Positions 1 through 13,100 are shown, counted from the stretch's first letter. The stretch: DNA of 64,000 bases from Ceratotherium simum simum (GCF_000283155.1 NW_004454180.1:16343225-16407224); one strand, 5' to 3'. A program made the numbers and translations. Notes: generated by a model from the sequence alone, not told the origin.

Positions 1-1481
1 GCCTCAGTGGCACAAGGGAAGGTCCCGGATGGACAAACAATTCTGGAGAACACAGTGCACACACGAGGAGGGGCAGGGGTCCAGGCCCCAGTTTCCCTCT
101 GTTCCATCCACCCTGAGCGCTGGGGGACACTCTCCCCAGCGTTCTCCAGGCTCCGGTGCTCCCAGCTCCTCAAGCCACTTCTCCCGCTGGGGCTGCCAGA
201 CCACAGCTGAGCTCCTGATCCTTCGGTCCTGCCAGGGAGGTGCTGGCAGGAGATGGAAGTCGGGAGGAAGAAACGACTCTCAGCTTCTCGAAGCCCCTCA
301 GCAGCTGCAACAGCAGCACAGGCAGCGTGGCCCACGTGGGGAGGCTTCGGGTCCCAAGGCCACGTGAAGGCTCGTGGCCACTCGGGAGGCAAGGACGGCT
401 CTAAGTATACCCTGCTTCTGCCTGTGGCCAGCAGTGGCTTCCCGTGGTTACTATGTTTTGGGGAAGCGTACCGCCCCTTGTCCCCAGACCTCCCGTCATC
501 TTGGGAACTGAAGCCCTGCACTAAACTCCCGTGTCTGCAATACCCAGAGTGGTTTCTGTTCTGATCCAGCCGCGAGATCATTTTCCCAGGCACCAGTCTT
601 CATCCTCTCCCAATCCCAGGGGCTGTGTGCACGAACGCGTGTGTACATGCACACACCCAGCAAACAGGTCACACACACCTGAGCAGCTCACATTTAAGAG
701 CATACAGATCCCAGCCACGTGGACTCCTGGCCACAAGGCCCTCCTGGAGCACCAGCAAGGGGCCCCAGGACCGTTGCCAGGTTGTGTGACCCAGCACTGA
801 GCATCCTGCCCTCCCAGTGACAAGGAGGCTCCATGTGTGCCTGGGAGGCCACCGCAGGACGGGCCTGGGAGGCTGACGCGGGTTCCGGGGTGGCTGTCCC
901 CAGGGAAAGACGCTGGCCAAGGAGCCACCTGCAGCCCAGGCGCACTGCAAACGTGGCTTTGGCTCCGTCCCATCCCAGTGTGATCCGACACGGGGCCAAC
1001 ACCTCCCAGGCCCCGGGGGTGCACTAGACTCAATCTTTTTGGAGTTTAAACATCATAAAGCAAGAGATTTGCCCCCACTCTGGAGGCTCGAAGTTAATTT
1101 TTCAAATCTCCAAATGCTACACACAGTACCCCTCAATGGTTCGCAGACATTGAAGTTAGGATACGCCAGTGACTGGCGAGCCGTAGCCTCTGCGCCATGT
1201 CCGGCCCACCCCGGGGTTTCAAAATAAAGTGTGGTGGGCACACAGCCAGGCCCGCGTTGGCAGCTTTCAGCTCCGAAGGCAGAGTTGAGAAGTTGCGACA
1301 GAGACCACCCATGGCCACAAAGCCTCAAACAGCTCACATTTGGCTATTTGCAGAAAAAGTTGGTTAGCCCCCAGTGTCCGTAGGAAAGGAGACTAAACTT
1401 CTGACGGGCGCAGCCAGGAAGGTGGTGCTCGAGGAGGAGGCCCCAGCCCCAGTCCCCCACCTGGGCAGGTGCCCCGCTCAC
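1..1481. other. 3' flank of SEMA4D / intron of the alternative isoform
   Basis: GC-rich sequence with no reading frame that I recognise. A short CA-rich patch lies near 630-680. I searched the minus strand for the Ig-like continuation expected after the alternative exon and did not find it here. Confidence 0.5.
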
Positions 1482-1691
1482 CTGTGGCCTGGCAGAAGAG
1501 GTGGAAGGTCCCCAGGGCATGCACGTGCTGGGCCTGGTCGCTGAGGAAGGGCGGCAGCAAGGTGACCCTCGGGCGGCGGTCAGGCCCGGAACCCGAGGCC
1601 GGCCAGGGGCTTCGGGGAGAGGAAGATGAGTCAGGGCCCAGACAGGACAGGGAGGAGGACCCCGGAGGAGGGAGGGGCATAGGAGATGAGG
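1482..1691 (-). CDS. SEMA4D: SEMA4D alternative 3' exon (shorter isoform, partial)
   Basis: This exon lies about 260 bp past the canonical poly(A) site. The acceptor TCTGTCCTCTGTCTCACAG is strong and the donor is ACAG|GTGAGC. Spliced to exon 13 (phase 1), the 210 nt read ASSPMPLPPPGSSSLSCLGP and continue through PRVTLLPPFLSDQAQHVHAL to GTFHLFCQATG. This matches the C-terminal part of the known shorter human SEMA4D isoform as I remember it: ASSPKPLPPPGSSSLSCLG, then LLPPFLSDQAQHVHALG and LFCQATG. The isoform replaces the canonical Ig, stalk, membrane and tail region with a different Ig-like sequence. The next exon(s), encoding the rest of that domain, are not found in 1-1481 and should lie beyond the window. 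Confidence 0.85.
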
Positions 1692-1972
1692 CTGTGAGAC
1701 AGAGGACAGAAAAGAAAGAGGCTCTGAGGCAGGAGTCGTCAGGAACACACCGCATGCAGAGACAGGAGACAAAGCACAGAAGAGAGGGGCCCAGCGCCGC
1801 CCTGGCCCCGCCCGAGCCGTGTGTGGAGGGGCAGGAGACGCGGACCCCGGCCCGGGCCGTGTGTGTGGTGGGGCAGGAGAGGTGGCCCCCCACCCATCAG
1901 CACTCTGTGGAGGGAGGGAGCCCACGCAGGCTCAGTAAATTACGTGCACACATTAAGGATATAAGCTTCTGG

Positions 1973-1978
1973 TTTATT
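1973..1978 (-). terminator. SEMA4D: Poly(A) signal AATAAA of SEMA4D
   Basis: TTTATT on the plus strand reads AATAAA on the gene strand, about 1.3 kb past the stop. A GU-rich downstream element follows at about 1945-1952. Confidence 0.7.
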
Positions 1979-2123
1979 CGGTTACTTTCCAAATGTATAC
2001 AATTCAAAGTAGAAAAATAAAAACAAAGTAAATCTTATAAAACACAAATGTTTACACCAAAGCATTTGAATCCTATCATGCTGGAAGACGAGACTGTCCA
2101 CATAGGCACACAAAAATCCAGAG

Positions 2124-2129
2124 TTTATT
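2124..2129 (-). terminator. SEMA4D: Possible alternative upstream poly(A) signal AATAAA
   Basis: A second AATAAA on the gene strand within the inferred 3' UTR, about 150 nt upstream of the distal signal. Whether it is used cannot be told from the sequence. Confidence 0.4.
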
Positions 2130-3272
2130 GCTCTTTGCCACGGAAAAAAGTCTCCTCTTGTGGGCGTCTGGAGAGGGGAGGTGGAGTGCGAGATCAGCCA
2201 CAGTGGACCGGACCGCCCATTCGCGCCCTGGGACGGCACCAGGCCCAGCAGGTCCACGACGGCAGCGTTCGTGGGGCTGTGCTGGCCACAGGGCCATCCG
2301 TCCACCGCCGCCCAGTTCTCTTCCAGTTGTGGAGAGCTGTCAGGCCAAGGAGGATGTCCAGGCCGTGGTGGGTACAGGATGGAAGCAAAGGGAAACAAGA
2401 GACGTTCGGACGACCAGCGAGTCTTGGTGAACGTTCGCCTGTGCGGACAAGAGGTCTCGACCAGCAGCCATGGGCATCGGGTTGTAAGACGCTCATCCCC
2501 TCAGCTCTGGGCCGGCGCCACAGTCCCTCGCTCTAAACCCCATGTCGTGGGACAGTCCTCCACTGCCTTCTCCTCTTCAAAAGAGTCAAAGCAACAGAAA
2601 AAAGTACAGAAAGAAAATCTCTCTGAAAACGAGGCTTCCCTCGAGGAACAAAATTAAAAAAAAAACTAAGTGTGCTCAAGAGATGGTTTTGTCCACATTT
2701 CTAAAAGCAGAAAGAATGCATTTAGCAAAAGTAAGTTTATCCCTGAGAATCTCAAGCAACGTAAGCCATATCTTAACCTAATATACAACAAAACCTAGAA
2801 GATGTACATCTTCTAAATATTAAAACATCTGCTTTAGTAATTTAAAGAACAAATGGCCTGACGCACCAATACAATTAAAGCAAAATCCTAAAAAGTAATT
2901 CTGTGGAAGGAAAGGTCTGTGCCAATCTGGACAACAGGCAATAAGTTACCAATCTGATAAATGAAAACGTCATTTCCAATCTGGAATTAAATTATCTCTC
3001 AGTGGCTGCTGGGCGGGGGCGCGCAGGGACAGCTGTTCCCGGGCCAGGGCCGGCCGCCACCTTCCCCACTGCCGCCAGCTCCAGGCGCTCCGACCCACCA
3101 AGCGACGCCGACACGATGCTTGCTGTTTTCCGAAAGGACAAAGAGAACCAACTCACAAGCTCGACCCAAGAAGAAAGACACAGAAGACGTGGGTGGCTGA
3201 CGACGGGCTACCTACGCAGCACTGGACGAGGCTACTGCACGGCGACACACGAGACCTCCCCGTGAGCGGACC

Positions 3273-4198
3273 TCAGTCCCCGTCCGCGTCCGAGTCAGCG
3301 AACTTGAGCTCACACTTGACGTCAAATGGCCGGTCCCGGACCGGGAGGTCGTCGATCCTCTGCGAGTCCTCCCGGTCGGTGGGCACCCTGCTAGCCATGG
3401 TGTCCTGCTCGGTCTCGTAGCCAGTGTCCAGGGCTGGCTTGGGCTGCCCCCCGTTCTGCTGCGAGAAGCTGCCCTGCTCCACCAGCGTCTCCTTCACGCT
3501 CGGCTCACAGTCGGAGAAGTCGGCCACGGGCTGCTTCTTGGCGAGCAGCACGGCCGAGCGGAACTTCAGGCACTGGCTGGGCAGGTAGCCCTTGTAGCAG
3601 TTGTAGGAGACGAGGCAGAGGCAGAGGACGAAGAAGACGACGAAGAGAAACATGAGGACGCGGTTGTCGCCGGACTTGAGATACATCGTCTTCTCCGTGT
3701 GGACCCCGGGGACCACGTCGATGACGATCTTTGGTTCACGGGACGTGCTGGCGGGCGTGGGGCTGGAGGGTGGGGCGACAGCCCTGGGCGTGGTGACCCG
3801 CACAGCCGGGGTCTGGGGAGACAAGCCTTGGGTGGGCCCTGCTGACACTCTGGGGGTGACGCCACCACCCTCTGTCCGGGCGGCCGGCAAGGTGGAGGGC
3901 ACTGGGGTCCGAGGGACCACCCTGACCTCCAGGACGTGCTTGGCCACCACCTGCAAGACAGTCTTGTTTCTGACCCTCTCCTCCGACAGGCACTGGTACA
4001 CCCCACTGTCTCCTGCCGACAGGTTGAAGATGAACAGATTCTTCCTGCCCCCCAGGCTGTACTTGGGGCTCTCGGCCTTGAGCGCACCGTTCTGGAATTT
4101 CCACACCACCCGCGCCAGGTTGGACTTCTGGGAGCACTTGAGTTCGGCTGTGTCGCCGTGCTTGAAAAAATGCTGCTGGTAATGTTCTTTAATTTTAT
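3273..4198 (-). CDS. SEMA4D: SEMA4D coding exon 14 (residues 555-862, Ig-like domain, stalk, TM, tail) with stop
   Basis: One large terminal coding exon with acceptor TTAATGTTCCAG. It encodes the Ig-like domain (C576, W587, C624, GDSGVYQC) and sequons N613 and N632. The juxtamembrane stalk is rich in Pro, Thr, Ser and Val. The hydrophobic span [19 protein letters not shown] is followed by [17 protein letters not shown] and a tail with [18 protein letters not shown] and [16 protein letters not shown]. The stop TGA is at 3275-3273. In other mammals the stalk region is where shedding generates soluble CD100. Confidence 0.97.
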
Positions 4199-7100
4199 CT
4201 GGAACATTAAAATAAATGTGCACAGCATCAACAACCCTGCCTGCTACTTAACTCCTTTTAAAGATAGGTTAATACGCATAAGAGAACACAAGAGTTTCAC
4301 CCACTGCAGCAATATGGAATCTTCCAGAACAACTAAGGAAATAAAGACATGCGTGACCTAAAAGCAATGAGGAACCCCGGATGGCAGCCCACGGGATAAA
4401 GAAATCAGAGGCAACTCTAAGCAGCAGAAATCCCATTGTGCAGCCTGGCTTCCTGGGAGAAAACCCGCCAGGCCGGGGAGGCTGAGCAGTGGCCAGCTGC
4501 CCGTTCCAGGAGCGACACTCTGGGGGAGACACCGCACGCTTCTGCCGACAGCGACCCGGCAGGTTAGCCTTTCTGTGCCCTCCTCCTAAACTCATCTTAA
4601 GTGATGACAGCTGTCGGGTGAGGGACGGGAGGGCAGCAGCCTAGGGCCTTCCGCGGGGACATGCCTGACCTCCTGGCAGGTGGGGGGTCACCCGAGGGGA
4701 ACGGGGACTGATCCCGCCCGTTCACAGAGGTTTAGGCTTTGTTTAACGAGCCCCGAGCTAAGCAGAGGAGACAGGCATCTCAAGAGCAGACGTCACAGTT
4801 TGGGATGGAGGGTGCTTTCCAGAAAAGAAATACACTCTATGTGGCTTCAAACATCCTTTTCTGCAACAAAAGGGACAGAGAAACATCCCAGGGTCTGCCA
4901 CGAGATACTTGACCTCTGTGCCGAGTAGAGAAAGAAAAACAAAATGTGCAAAATGCCACAACACTGAAGCATGGTGAAATGATCACAAGACCTGGCCGTG
5001 AAGGGAACTGGCGAGACGGAGCAACTCACCGGGGCAGGTGGACGCGTCTCCACTCATCTCCTGAATCAGACCCCTGCAAGACAAGCAGGCACCAATCACA
5101 CACATGCACTCGCTCTTCACGCGCTCTTTGCTGGGGGGTGGGCGGGGCCCCCCATGCGGCGCGTCCCCCCGGCCGGTACCTCCTGGGGCCATTGGTCTGG
5201 TGCAGGGCCACGCAGGCAGAGGCGGCCGGGCTCCAGGCGCAGTAGGGGTCCCGGGTGAGCACGCAGTCCACGCAGGTGCCGTGCTGTCCGCAGAAGGCCA
5301 GGGGCGCCTGCACCACGCCCGAGCTGGAGCCAGCATAGACAAACCTCCTGCCCTGTGGGTGTGAGACAGAGGAGGGTGGGCACCGGGTGCCAGGGGCTGC
5401 TTCTCCTTTTCTGGGGAGAGAGGATGAAGCATCGTCCCGTGCGTCCTGGAGGAGGAAAAGCCTCCCTTGGTCAGGACTGGAGTGAGGCTGCATCAGACCC
5501 ACGACAACCTGAATCACAGCATCGTGACAACACAGGCCGTGCGTGGTTTCCAAGCAGAATTGGCATGCTAACTCGGAGTACCTGGGCCTCAGTCTGTCGT
5601 CTGCCCTCCCCCGAACCTGCCATTTGGGTGCGCTTCTCTGCGCCACCTTTGGGGGTAGAGCTGTTCAGCCCCCCTCCTCGTGGAGGGAGACCACTAGCCT
5701 GACACTCCCAGCAGCCCTCCTGGCCAGAGGCCAAAAGGCACCACCTCTGAACCCAATCCCATGCCTGGCAGACATGAGCAGTGGGGTGCAGACAGCCTGT
5801 GTCAGTGTGTGAATCCAGCACGGGCCCCGAGGGAAGCGGGTGGAGAGGGAACAGAACGTTCGTAACAGGAGTCAGAGAGGTAAGGAGCATTCGCTCATCA
5901 CCTGTCCACACCTACAAGGGATGAAGACGCAGACGGGAACCCGAGCCACACTCAGAAGCAGAGAGCAAAGCAGGCTCCTGGAGCTCTGGCACACCGGGCT
6001 CGGGCGTCTCCACCCTCGGCTAGTTCTGTCGGCAGAGAGCCCGGCGCACGGCAGTCGGGGCTGGACGACTGCTTTACTAACTGAGTGGGATGGGGTCTCC
6101 CCACAGACGTCCCCCCGGTGCACACGGCAGACGCCAGGCCTTCAAGCAATTCAGGCACTTGGCGCTCACTTTCTCTGCCCAGAAGCCCCCATCTCACCTC
6201 AACATCCTAGAAAGACCTCTCTGCTAACACCCAGAGATTCCCAAGTTTACACAGGACTTAGTATTCTAGACTCAGAGGACACACGGCCTTCATCCTCAGA
6301 GGACACGTCCTGGATTAACCTCAGAGTCTGGCTGGAGCTCAGTCCCCGGTGTCCCCACAGATCTCCAGGCCTGTGATCCACTGAAGGCCACAGGTCACAG
6401 ACCCACCATGTGCGAGCACAGCCAAGAGAAAGGGAAGTCCCCCTCCGTGGCGGATTCAAACTGGGACAGCAAGTGGCAAAGAGAACCAGGGCCGGCCCGT
6501 CCACGTCGGTGGAGACCTGAGCAGATGAGGCCACGCGCCCGCCACATTCATAAGAAGGAAGAGGATGCCGTCCCAGGTCACAGTCGGGGACCACGTGGCT
6601 CCCAGAGGTGAGGGAAACTGCCCTGGGGCGAAAGGCCAAGTGGGCCACTTCAAAGGGCCAGCGGGGCCACAGAAGAACCCTGGCAAGGGCGGGGACACTC
6701 ACGCAGAGCAGACCAGGATTCAGACACTGCCCAGAGAGCCCCGCCCGACACCTCGCCAGGGAGGGCGGCGTGGGTGCAGGCCCAGCGGGCTCCCTCGTCC
6801 CCGCCCCTCAGGCCGCGCAGCCCCCGGCTCTCACTCCTCACAGGGCTGGGCTGAGCGCATGAGAAGCAGAAGTGACCGCGCCTCATTGATTCTCATTAAC
6901 GAACGTGGCGGGGACGGGGACAGAACAGCACACTGAGACAGGGCACGGGCCCGCGGATGTGCACGTCAGTGGGGGAGCGGGCCCCGGGTGACTGCGCCTG
7001 AGGGCTCCCCACAGACAAGCATCAGCCGCTGTGGGGTCTGAACACATGCCCCAAACCCCTCAACACTTCTCCCTCCAGGAGTGGGCTTAACCCCCTGCCC

Positions 7101-10100
7101 CCCCGGGGGCCGGACCACTGACCCCAGGGTGTGGGGACCATGTGCAGAAAGAAGGCAAATGACTCGGAGAGTCACGTAGATCCACGTCAGTGAGACGGGC
7201 CCTCCAAGGTCGTCTCCCCAGAGCCCTCAGCCCCAGTCGGTGTACGAGAAAACTCCAGACACGCCCAAACCGAGGGGATTCCACAAACCCCCAACTAGTC
7301 CTCTGCAAAGTGTCATGGCCACCAAGGCAAGGACAGACGGGGCCCTCCAGACCACAGCGGACGGAGGAGACTAGACCCTCGTGGGGCCCTGGAGCCAAAA
7401 AGGACATCGTGGGACATGGGGCATCCAACCTCGGAGGCTGCTGAGGGCACTGGGCCCACGGAGCCCCTCAGCATAGACAGGCGCCGGGCGCAGGGCCCGC
7501 GGGACTCCCTGCACCACCATCCCGTGTCTCCCGGAAATCTGACATGATTTCAGATAAAATGTTTTAAAGAGGCAAAGAAAAAACCACCTAACCAGGGGGC
7601 CACCCAGCATTCCCGAGGTTTGCTGAGAGGCATGTGCCCAGGCCCTCACCAGTCTCCACCACTCTCGGGATTGTGCCCTCGCACACCCTGTTACGTCTTG
7701 GTCTCTGTCCAACTCGGGCCGTGTCCAGCCCGTGGTGGGTGACTGGCGGATGTGGCCAGAGTTGAAGGAGCTGCTGAAGTGACTGTTTGCTATCCTGTGC
7801 CAGGCAGGCTGGTCTCACCATCAAAGAGTGTCCCCGTGAAAACCACACACAGCCTGCACCGTGGGCTCAAAGAGGACCACACAAAGCACATCTGCCATGT
7901 ACTCCCCAAGAACTGAGAGCAGGACTTGAAGAGACATTTGCACACCCATGTTCCCAGCAGCACTATTCACAACAGCCTAGTGGAAGAAGCAACCCAAGTG
8001 ACCATTGATAGGTGAATGGGCAAACAAAATGCACTATAGACGTGCAATGGAATATTATTTAGCCCTGAAAAGGAAGAAAATCTGACACATGATACAACAT
8101 GGATGAACCTTGAGGTCATCATGCTAAATGAAATAAGCCAGTCGCAAAAGAACCGCGACTCTGTGATTGCTCTTATATGAGGTCCCTAGAGTAGTCAAAG
8201 TCATAGAGATAGAAAGTAGAATGGTGGGTACCAAGGGCTAGGGGAAGGGGATGGAGAGTTAGTGTTTAGTGAGGACAGAATTTCAGTTTGGGAAGATGAG
8301 AAAGTTCTGGAGCTGGAAAGTGGTGATGGTTGCACAACAATTTGAATGTACTTAATGCCACAGAGCTGTACACTTAAAAACGATTAAAATGGTAAATTTT
8401 ACGTGGTGTGTATTTACCACAATCTGGTGGTCTAGCGGTTAACATCTGGTGCTCTCACTGTCGAGGCCCGGGTTCATTTCTGGGTCAGGGAACCACACCA
8501 CCCCTCTGTCAGCTGTCACACTGTGATGCTGAAAGCTGCACCACTGGGATTTCAAACACCGGCAGAGTCACCCACGGTGCACAGGTTTCAGCAGAGCTTC
8601 CAGACTAAGACAGACTAGGAAGAAGGACCTGCCCACTCACTTCCGGAAAAACTGGCCGTGAAAACCCCGTGAACAGCAGTGGAGCACTGTCTGATACAGC
8701 GCCGGAAGGGGAGAGGATGGCGCCGAAAGACCAGCAGGGTCCGCTCTGCTGTCCACGTGCTATCCACCACGCAGCACTCCTAGGGAGGCTAGGAGTCAGA
8801 ATCGACTTGGCAGCACTGACGACAAATTCACAATAAAAAAGCAAACCAACTGTCCTTGTCATCAGGGGAGAGGAGGCAGTGTTGAGGGATGGCACACTCT
8901 CAGGCTGTAGGGATGGGGCAGCTGTGTGCTGGCCCCTTCTCTGCTCCCACGGCCCTGCGGGGGCCGCTCGCCAGCCTTCTACAACGAGGGCCACAGAAGA
9001 CCTTGTTGGTGGGGAGCATGGAGGGGCAGCACGGCGGCGTTCCCGACCCACCTTGAGCCCAGCCCCATGGCGTGCCCGCTCCAGACAACAGAGCGGCGCC
9101 CCAGAACAGTGGGGGCTTCTGTGGGGACAAAGCGCCCCCCTCGGCACCAGGCTCCCTGCATGGCCAGCCCCCGGACGTGGCGGTGTGACCAAGTCCTGGC
9201 CGCAGACAGGTGAGCACAGGACTGACTGGTAACCACCTCCCGCAGGCGATCCTGCCCCCTCCCTCCCGCCTACGGGGGTAATGCCCACATGCCCTGGAAG
9301 CCCTGGGCTCAAGAGGGCGGGCCAGCCTGGGCCCCTGAACGACGCCGTGTGGCAGAGCAGAGCCATGTTCTCACCGCGTGTCCGCACCGGGGCCCGACCT
9401 CTGTTTGGACGAGTACTGGACGAGGCCTCGGGCGTGCCTGCCCCAGCCCGGCTGAAGCACCGACCCACGTGGCGGCGGGCCGGGGGCCTCTGGGTGTCCT
9501 TCTCTCAACAGCAACGCTGGGTGGCCCCGGGGGCGGTGAAAAGCACCCACCCCTCAATCTCCGCCCCTTTATGTCCTGGAGATGAGTGCACCAAGGCCTC
9601 GCCCGGGCTACTTTCTCTTCCTTCCTTTCCAGAACTGGAGGGGAAAACGCTCAGTGCAGTAGCTGAGAGGGCAGCTACCCGCGTAACACGACTGTGAAAA
9701 CCGGATCTCACTCCTTCAGCTTAGGACGAAGGGGGAGGACGGAAGCCCCACGGGTGACATCTGCAAACGCCCGCCTGACCGAGAGGCCGGCTCCTTCCCG
9801 CCTGGCTCTGGGGCACAGCAACGTCCAACAGGGGCATTCCTGCTGCCCACTGCCCGGGCCGAGGGAGGAGGAGGCCTGCCTGGGCCCCACAAGCTGGGTG
9901 GAGGCCCCAGCAGGACCAGCACAGGGAGGAGGCTCTGAGCAGCCGTGGGGACAACGTCCTTCCAGCGTGAACCTGAAGAGGAGGCTCACGAGTGTCGTGA
10001 GTCAAACCGGAAATTCCAAGCAACAGAGTGACGCCTCACAGAGCAGGTGACAGCCAGGCCTAGGGCCCCCGATCAGGGCCTTACAAATGGGGTGCAGGTG

Positions 10101-13100
10101 GGAGAGGCCGAGCGATGGGCGGGCCTGCGGGTGGGGGGACCGTGACACACAGCCACACTCTGATTTCTGGCGCTGCCCCCAGCACAGCCAACACCCCAGT
10201 GCCTGTGAGCTCAGGGGTCACAGTGTGGGGCACGCACAAGGCCCCGCCGGGGGATCCCACAGGGAGAAGTGAGGGCCTTGCCAGTCACAGGGCTGGGCCG
10301 GGACCCTCCCAGGGTCCATGCCCCACTGTACAGCTGGGGAAACTGAGGCACGACTGGCCTGGCCAGTCACGTGCCATGGAGCCAGGATTTGGACCAGGCG
10401 GCCCCGTGTCCAGCCCGCGCTCTGCTCTTGGCTGCTCCACCTCCGCTGTCAATCAGGTGGCACATTTCCCAAGACTACCGTGGACGTACGGCAGGGGATG
10501 GCCTGCAGCCCGCGGGCCAACTCCAGCCCCCTGGTGTGTCTACACAGCCCAACTGATGATGCGATTCACATTTTTTAACGTTTGAACAAAAGCCAAAAGA
10601 ATAATATTTTGTGACATGTGAAAATTACATGAACAGCAAAGCTCAATGTCCATAAACAAGACTTTGCTGAGACACAGCCAGGCTCACTGGTTCCCGGACC
10701 GTCCACGGCCACGCTCACACTGCGAAGGCAGAAACCCACCGGACGGCCCTCAGAGCCTCAGGGCCACACTCGGGGCCCTTTATGGGGGACGTCTGCCGAC
10801 GCGGGGGCAGGAGGAAGCACCCCTCAGAGGGGAGGGAGCGTCACAGACACGATGATGCATCGTTACTCGGAGGAGGCGTGAGCTGCACCGACAGCACAGA
10901 ACTACTGACGGGCCTCAGCCTCGCCGGGTTCAGGGCACGAGGAGTGCTTCCGCAGGCCCCGGTGCACCCCACGGCCTCGTATGTTGGCCCTGACAACTCA
11001 GGGAGGTTGTGCGACCTTTCAGAGACAGTTACGTCTCCCCAGTTGCCGTCCCTCCCGCAAACCCCGTGGCTCACAGACGGCCTTCTGTGAGAGCCCCAAG
11101 GTCGCTCGGCTGGGTCAGACAGATGAAGCGCCTGCCTGGCTCACACCTGGCCCAGCCCTGGGGTCCCTGAGACGCAGGCCACCCGCCCGGGGCACTCTAC
11201 CTTCTTGGATGACAGCAGCAGAGCCTGGACCGGCTTGAAGTCAGGGAAGAGCTGCGTCTCCTCGATGATGTGGACGCCGCTCCTGAGGCTGACGGCTTTG
11301 TGCAAGGCGCCCCTGTCTGCAAGATCAGAGCAGAGGTCAGCGACGCGCCCGCAGGAGGGGACGGCGTGGACTGTCAGCCACGGCGGCAAGCAGCCATTCT
11401 CCCTCCTCTCAACTCGTGCCCTCGACAAGAGACTTAGACGACGTTTGTGCATCAGAAATGAAAAAGGAGGGCCTGCCCGGTGGCACAAGCGGTTAAGTGC
11501 ACGTGCTCAGCTGCGGCGACCCGGGGTTCGCCAGTTCGGATCCTGGGCGCACACCGATGCAGCGCTTGTCAAGCCATGCTGTGGCGGCATCCCATATAAA
11601 GTGGAGGAAGATGGGCACGGATGTTAGCCCAGGGCCAGTCTTTCTCAGCAAAAAGAGGAGGATTGGCAGATGTTAGCTCAGGGCCGATCTTCCTCACAAA
11701 AAAGAAAAAAAGAAAAATGAAAAAGGAAAAGCCACTGGGAAAACAAAAAATCAGAAACAAGAGGCATGGGGTATTCACATTTTTTTATGAAAAATGCCCT
11801 AACGTTCCATCATGGACTCTAAGTAAGACCCTTCCTCAGCGCAGGAGACATGGAGGCATGAGATCAAATGAGAGGGGGTTCCTGGGTTCCGCTGGCCCTC
11901 TGGGGGTGCCGTCCCGCAAAGGGCCCCAGGCAGGTGAGGGCAGGGCCCTCCACCTTGCTCAGAGGCACGGCTGGAAAGCTCCTGGGGCCGACCTCAGCGC
12001 CCGGCCGGCTGCTGATGCGCCTGGCCACCGTCCCCACTCCAGAAGCGCCTATGTCCGAGCACACAGCTACCAGGAAAGGCGAGCCTACCTTGGCGGGTCA
12101 GGACAGGCCTGGACCCTGGCTGCTCACGCAGGCAGGCGGATGTGCCGTCTGCGGCTCTCACCGGCCCACAGGGCACCACGCGGGCTCCCTCTGCACCAGC
12201 CCAGACCCGCCAGACCTGAATTTCCAGATCTGGGCCAGGACCTGCATTCTAACCAGTGCCCCAGTGCGCTGATGGTCACAGAGATCTGAAGCCGCCCAGG
12301 TATGGGGACTTCTCAGAGAGACTTCCACACTCGGACAAACCGCGGGGGCACAGGGGAGACGCTGGCTCTACACAGCAAAGATGAGCACATTTCCCGGCGT
12401 TCCTACCCACCTGTGCCGACAAACATGACATCGTACGTGGCCCCGTCCAGGGCCTGGGTCCTGTCCACCACGATCTGCGTGTAGTTCACGCCGCTTTGGA
12501 CCAGCTTGGGCCTGTTGTCTGTGGGGGTCACGGGGTCGTCCATCAGGGGGTGGTCCTTGGCGAACTGCAGGGTCTTGTCGGGCAGACTGAGGGAACTGGT
12601 GAAGTTGGCCGCCCTGGCTTCATGGTTGATGCACTGAGAGAGCAGACCCACCCGTTAACGCGCACGCACCCACGCGGACAGCGCACGCACTCCACACGGG
12701 TGTCAGGGCCTCTGTGAGGTGCGAAACTTGGGGACCAATAGTGGATTTCTCGAAAAAGAGGAAAAGCCAAGGCGACCCTCCCCAAGAATCTGAAGACAGT
12801 CATAAAGCATGTAAGAAGTGCAACTGTTTTTTTATCCACAAGACATAATTGTGTCTCATGACCACAGTCAGTGAAATAATCTATTTGTAAGTGAAAAAGA
12901 GTACCAAGCTTTTGAAGTTAAAAAATAAACACTTACATTCGAAAGCTCTGCCAGGAGAAGACTGGTAAAATCGCTAACAGTCCAGTTCTAAACAGCATAA
13001 AGGGCAGGGGCCTGAAGGATTCTTTTCCCTTCCTAGCTCCTGCCGTGTGTAACCCAAAATCCGTGACACCAAGTGAACATGTTTTACTTAATAACATGCA

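Larger units (their letters stand above)
1955..3272 (-). other. SEMA4D: SEMA4D canonical 3' UTR
   Basis: From the stop codon the sequence becomes AT-rich, without recognisable repeats, down to a canonical AATAAA at 1978-1973. A GU-rich stretch (TGTGTG) lies about 25 nt further on, so cleavage near 1950-1960 is inferred. That gives a 3' UTR of about 1.3 kb. A second AATAAA at 2129-2124 could give a slightly shorter transcript. The left boundary is an estimate. Confidence 0.75.
5353..11200 (-). other. SEMA4D: SEMA4D intron between coding exons 11 and 12
   Basis: A 5.8-kb intron, mostly GC-rich unique sequence. It contains an L1 3' end (7911-8420), a tRNA-Glu-headed SINE (8421-about 8830) and a MIR fragment (10322-10440), each listed separately. 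Reading frames of up to 287 codons within it look random: they have no recognisable domain and lie antisense to one another. Confidence 0.8.

Noticed and set aside
8421..8492. Functional tRNA-Glu gene
   Set aside because: The acceptor stem no longer pairs and the T-loop/B-box region is mutated (TTCATTTC instead of TTCGATTC). A SINE-like body follows instead of a terminator.
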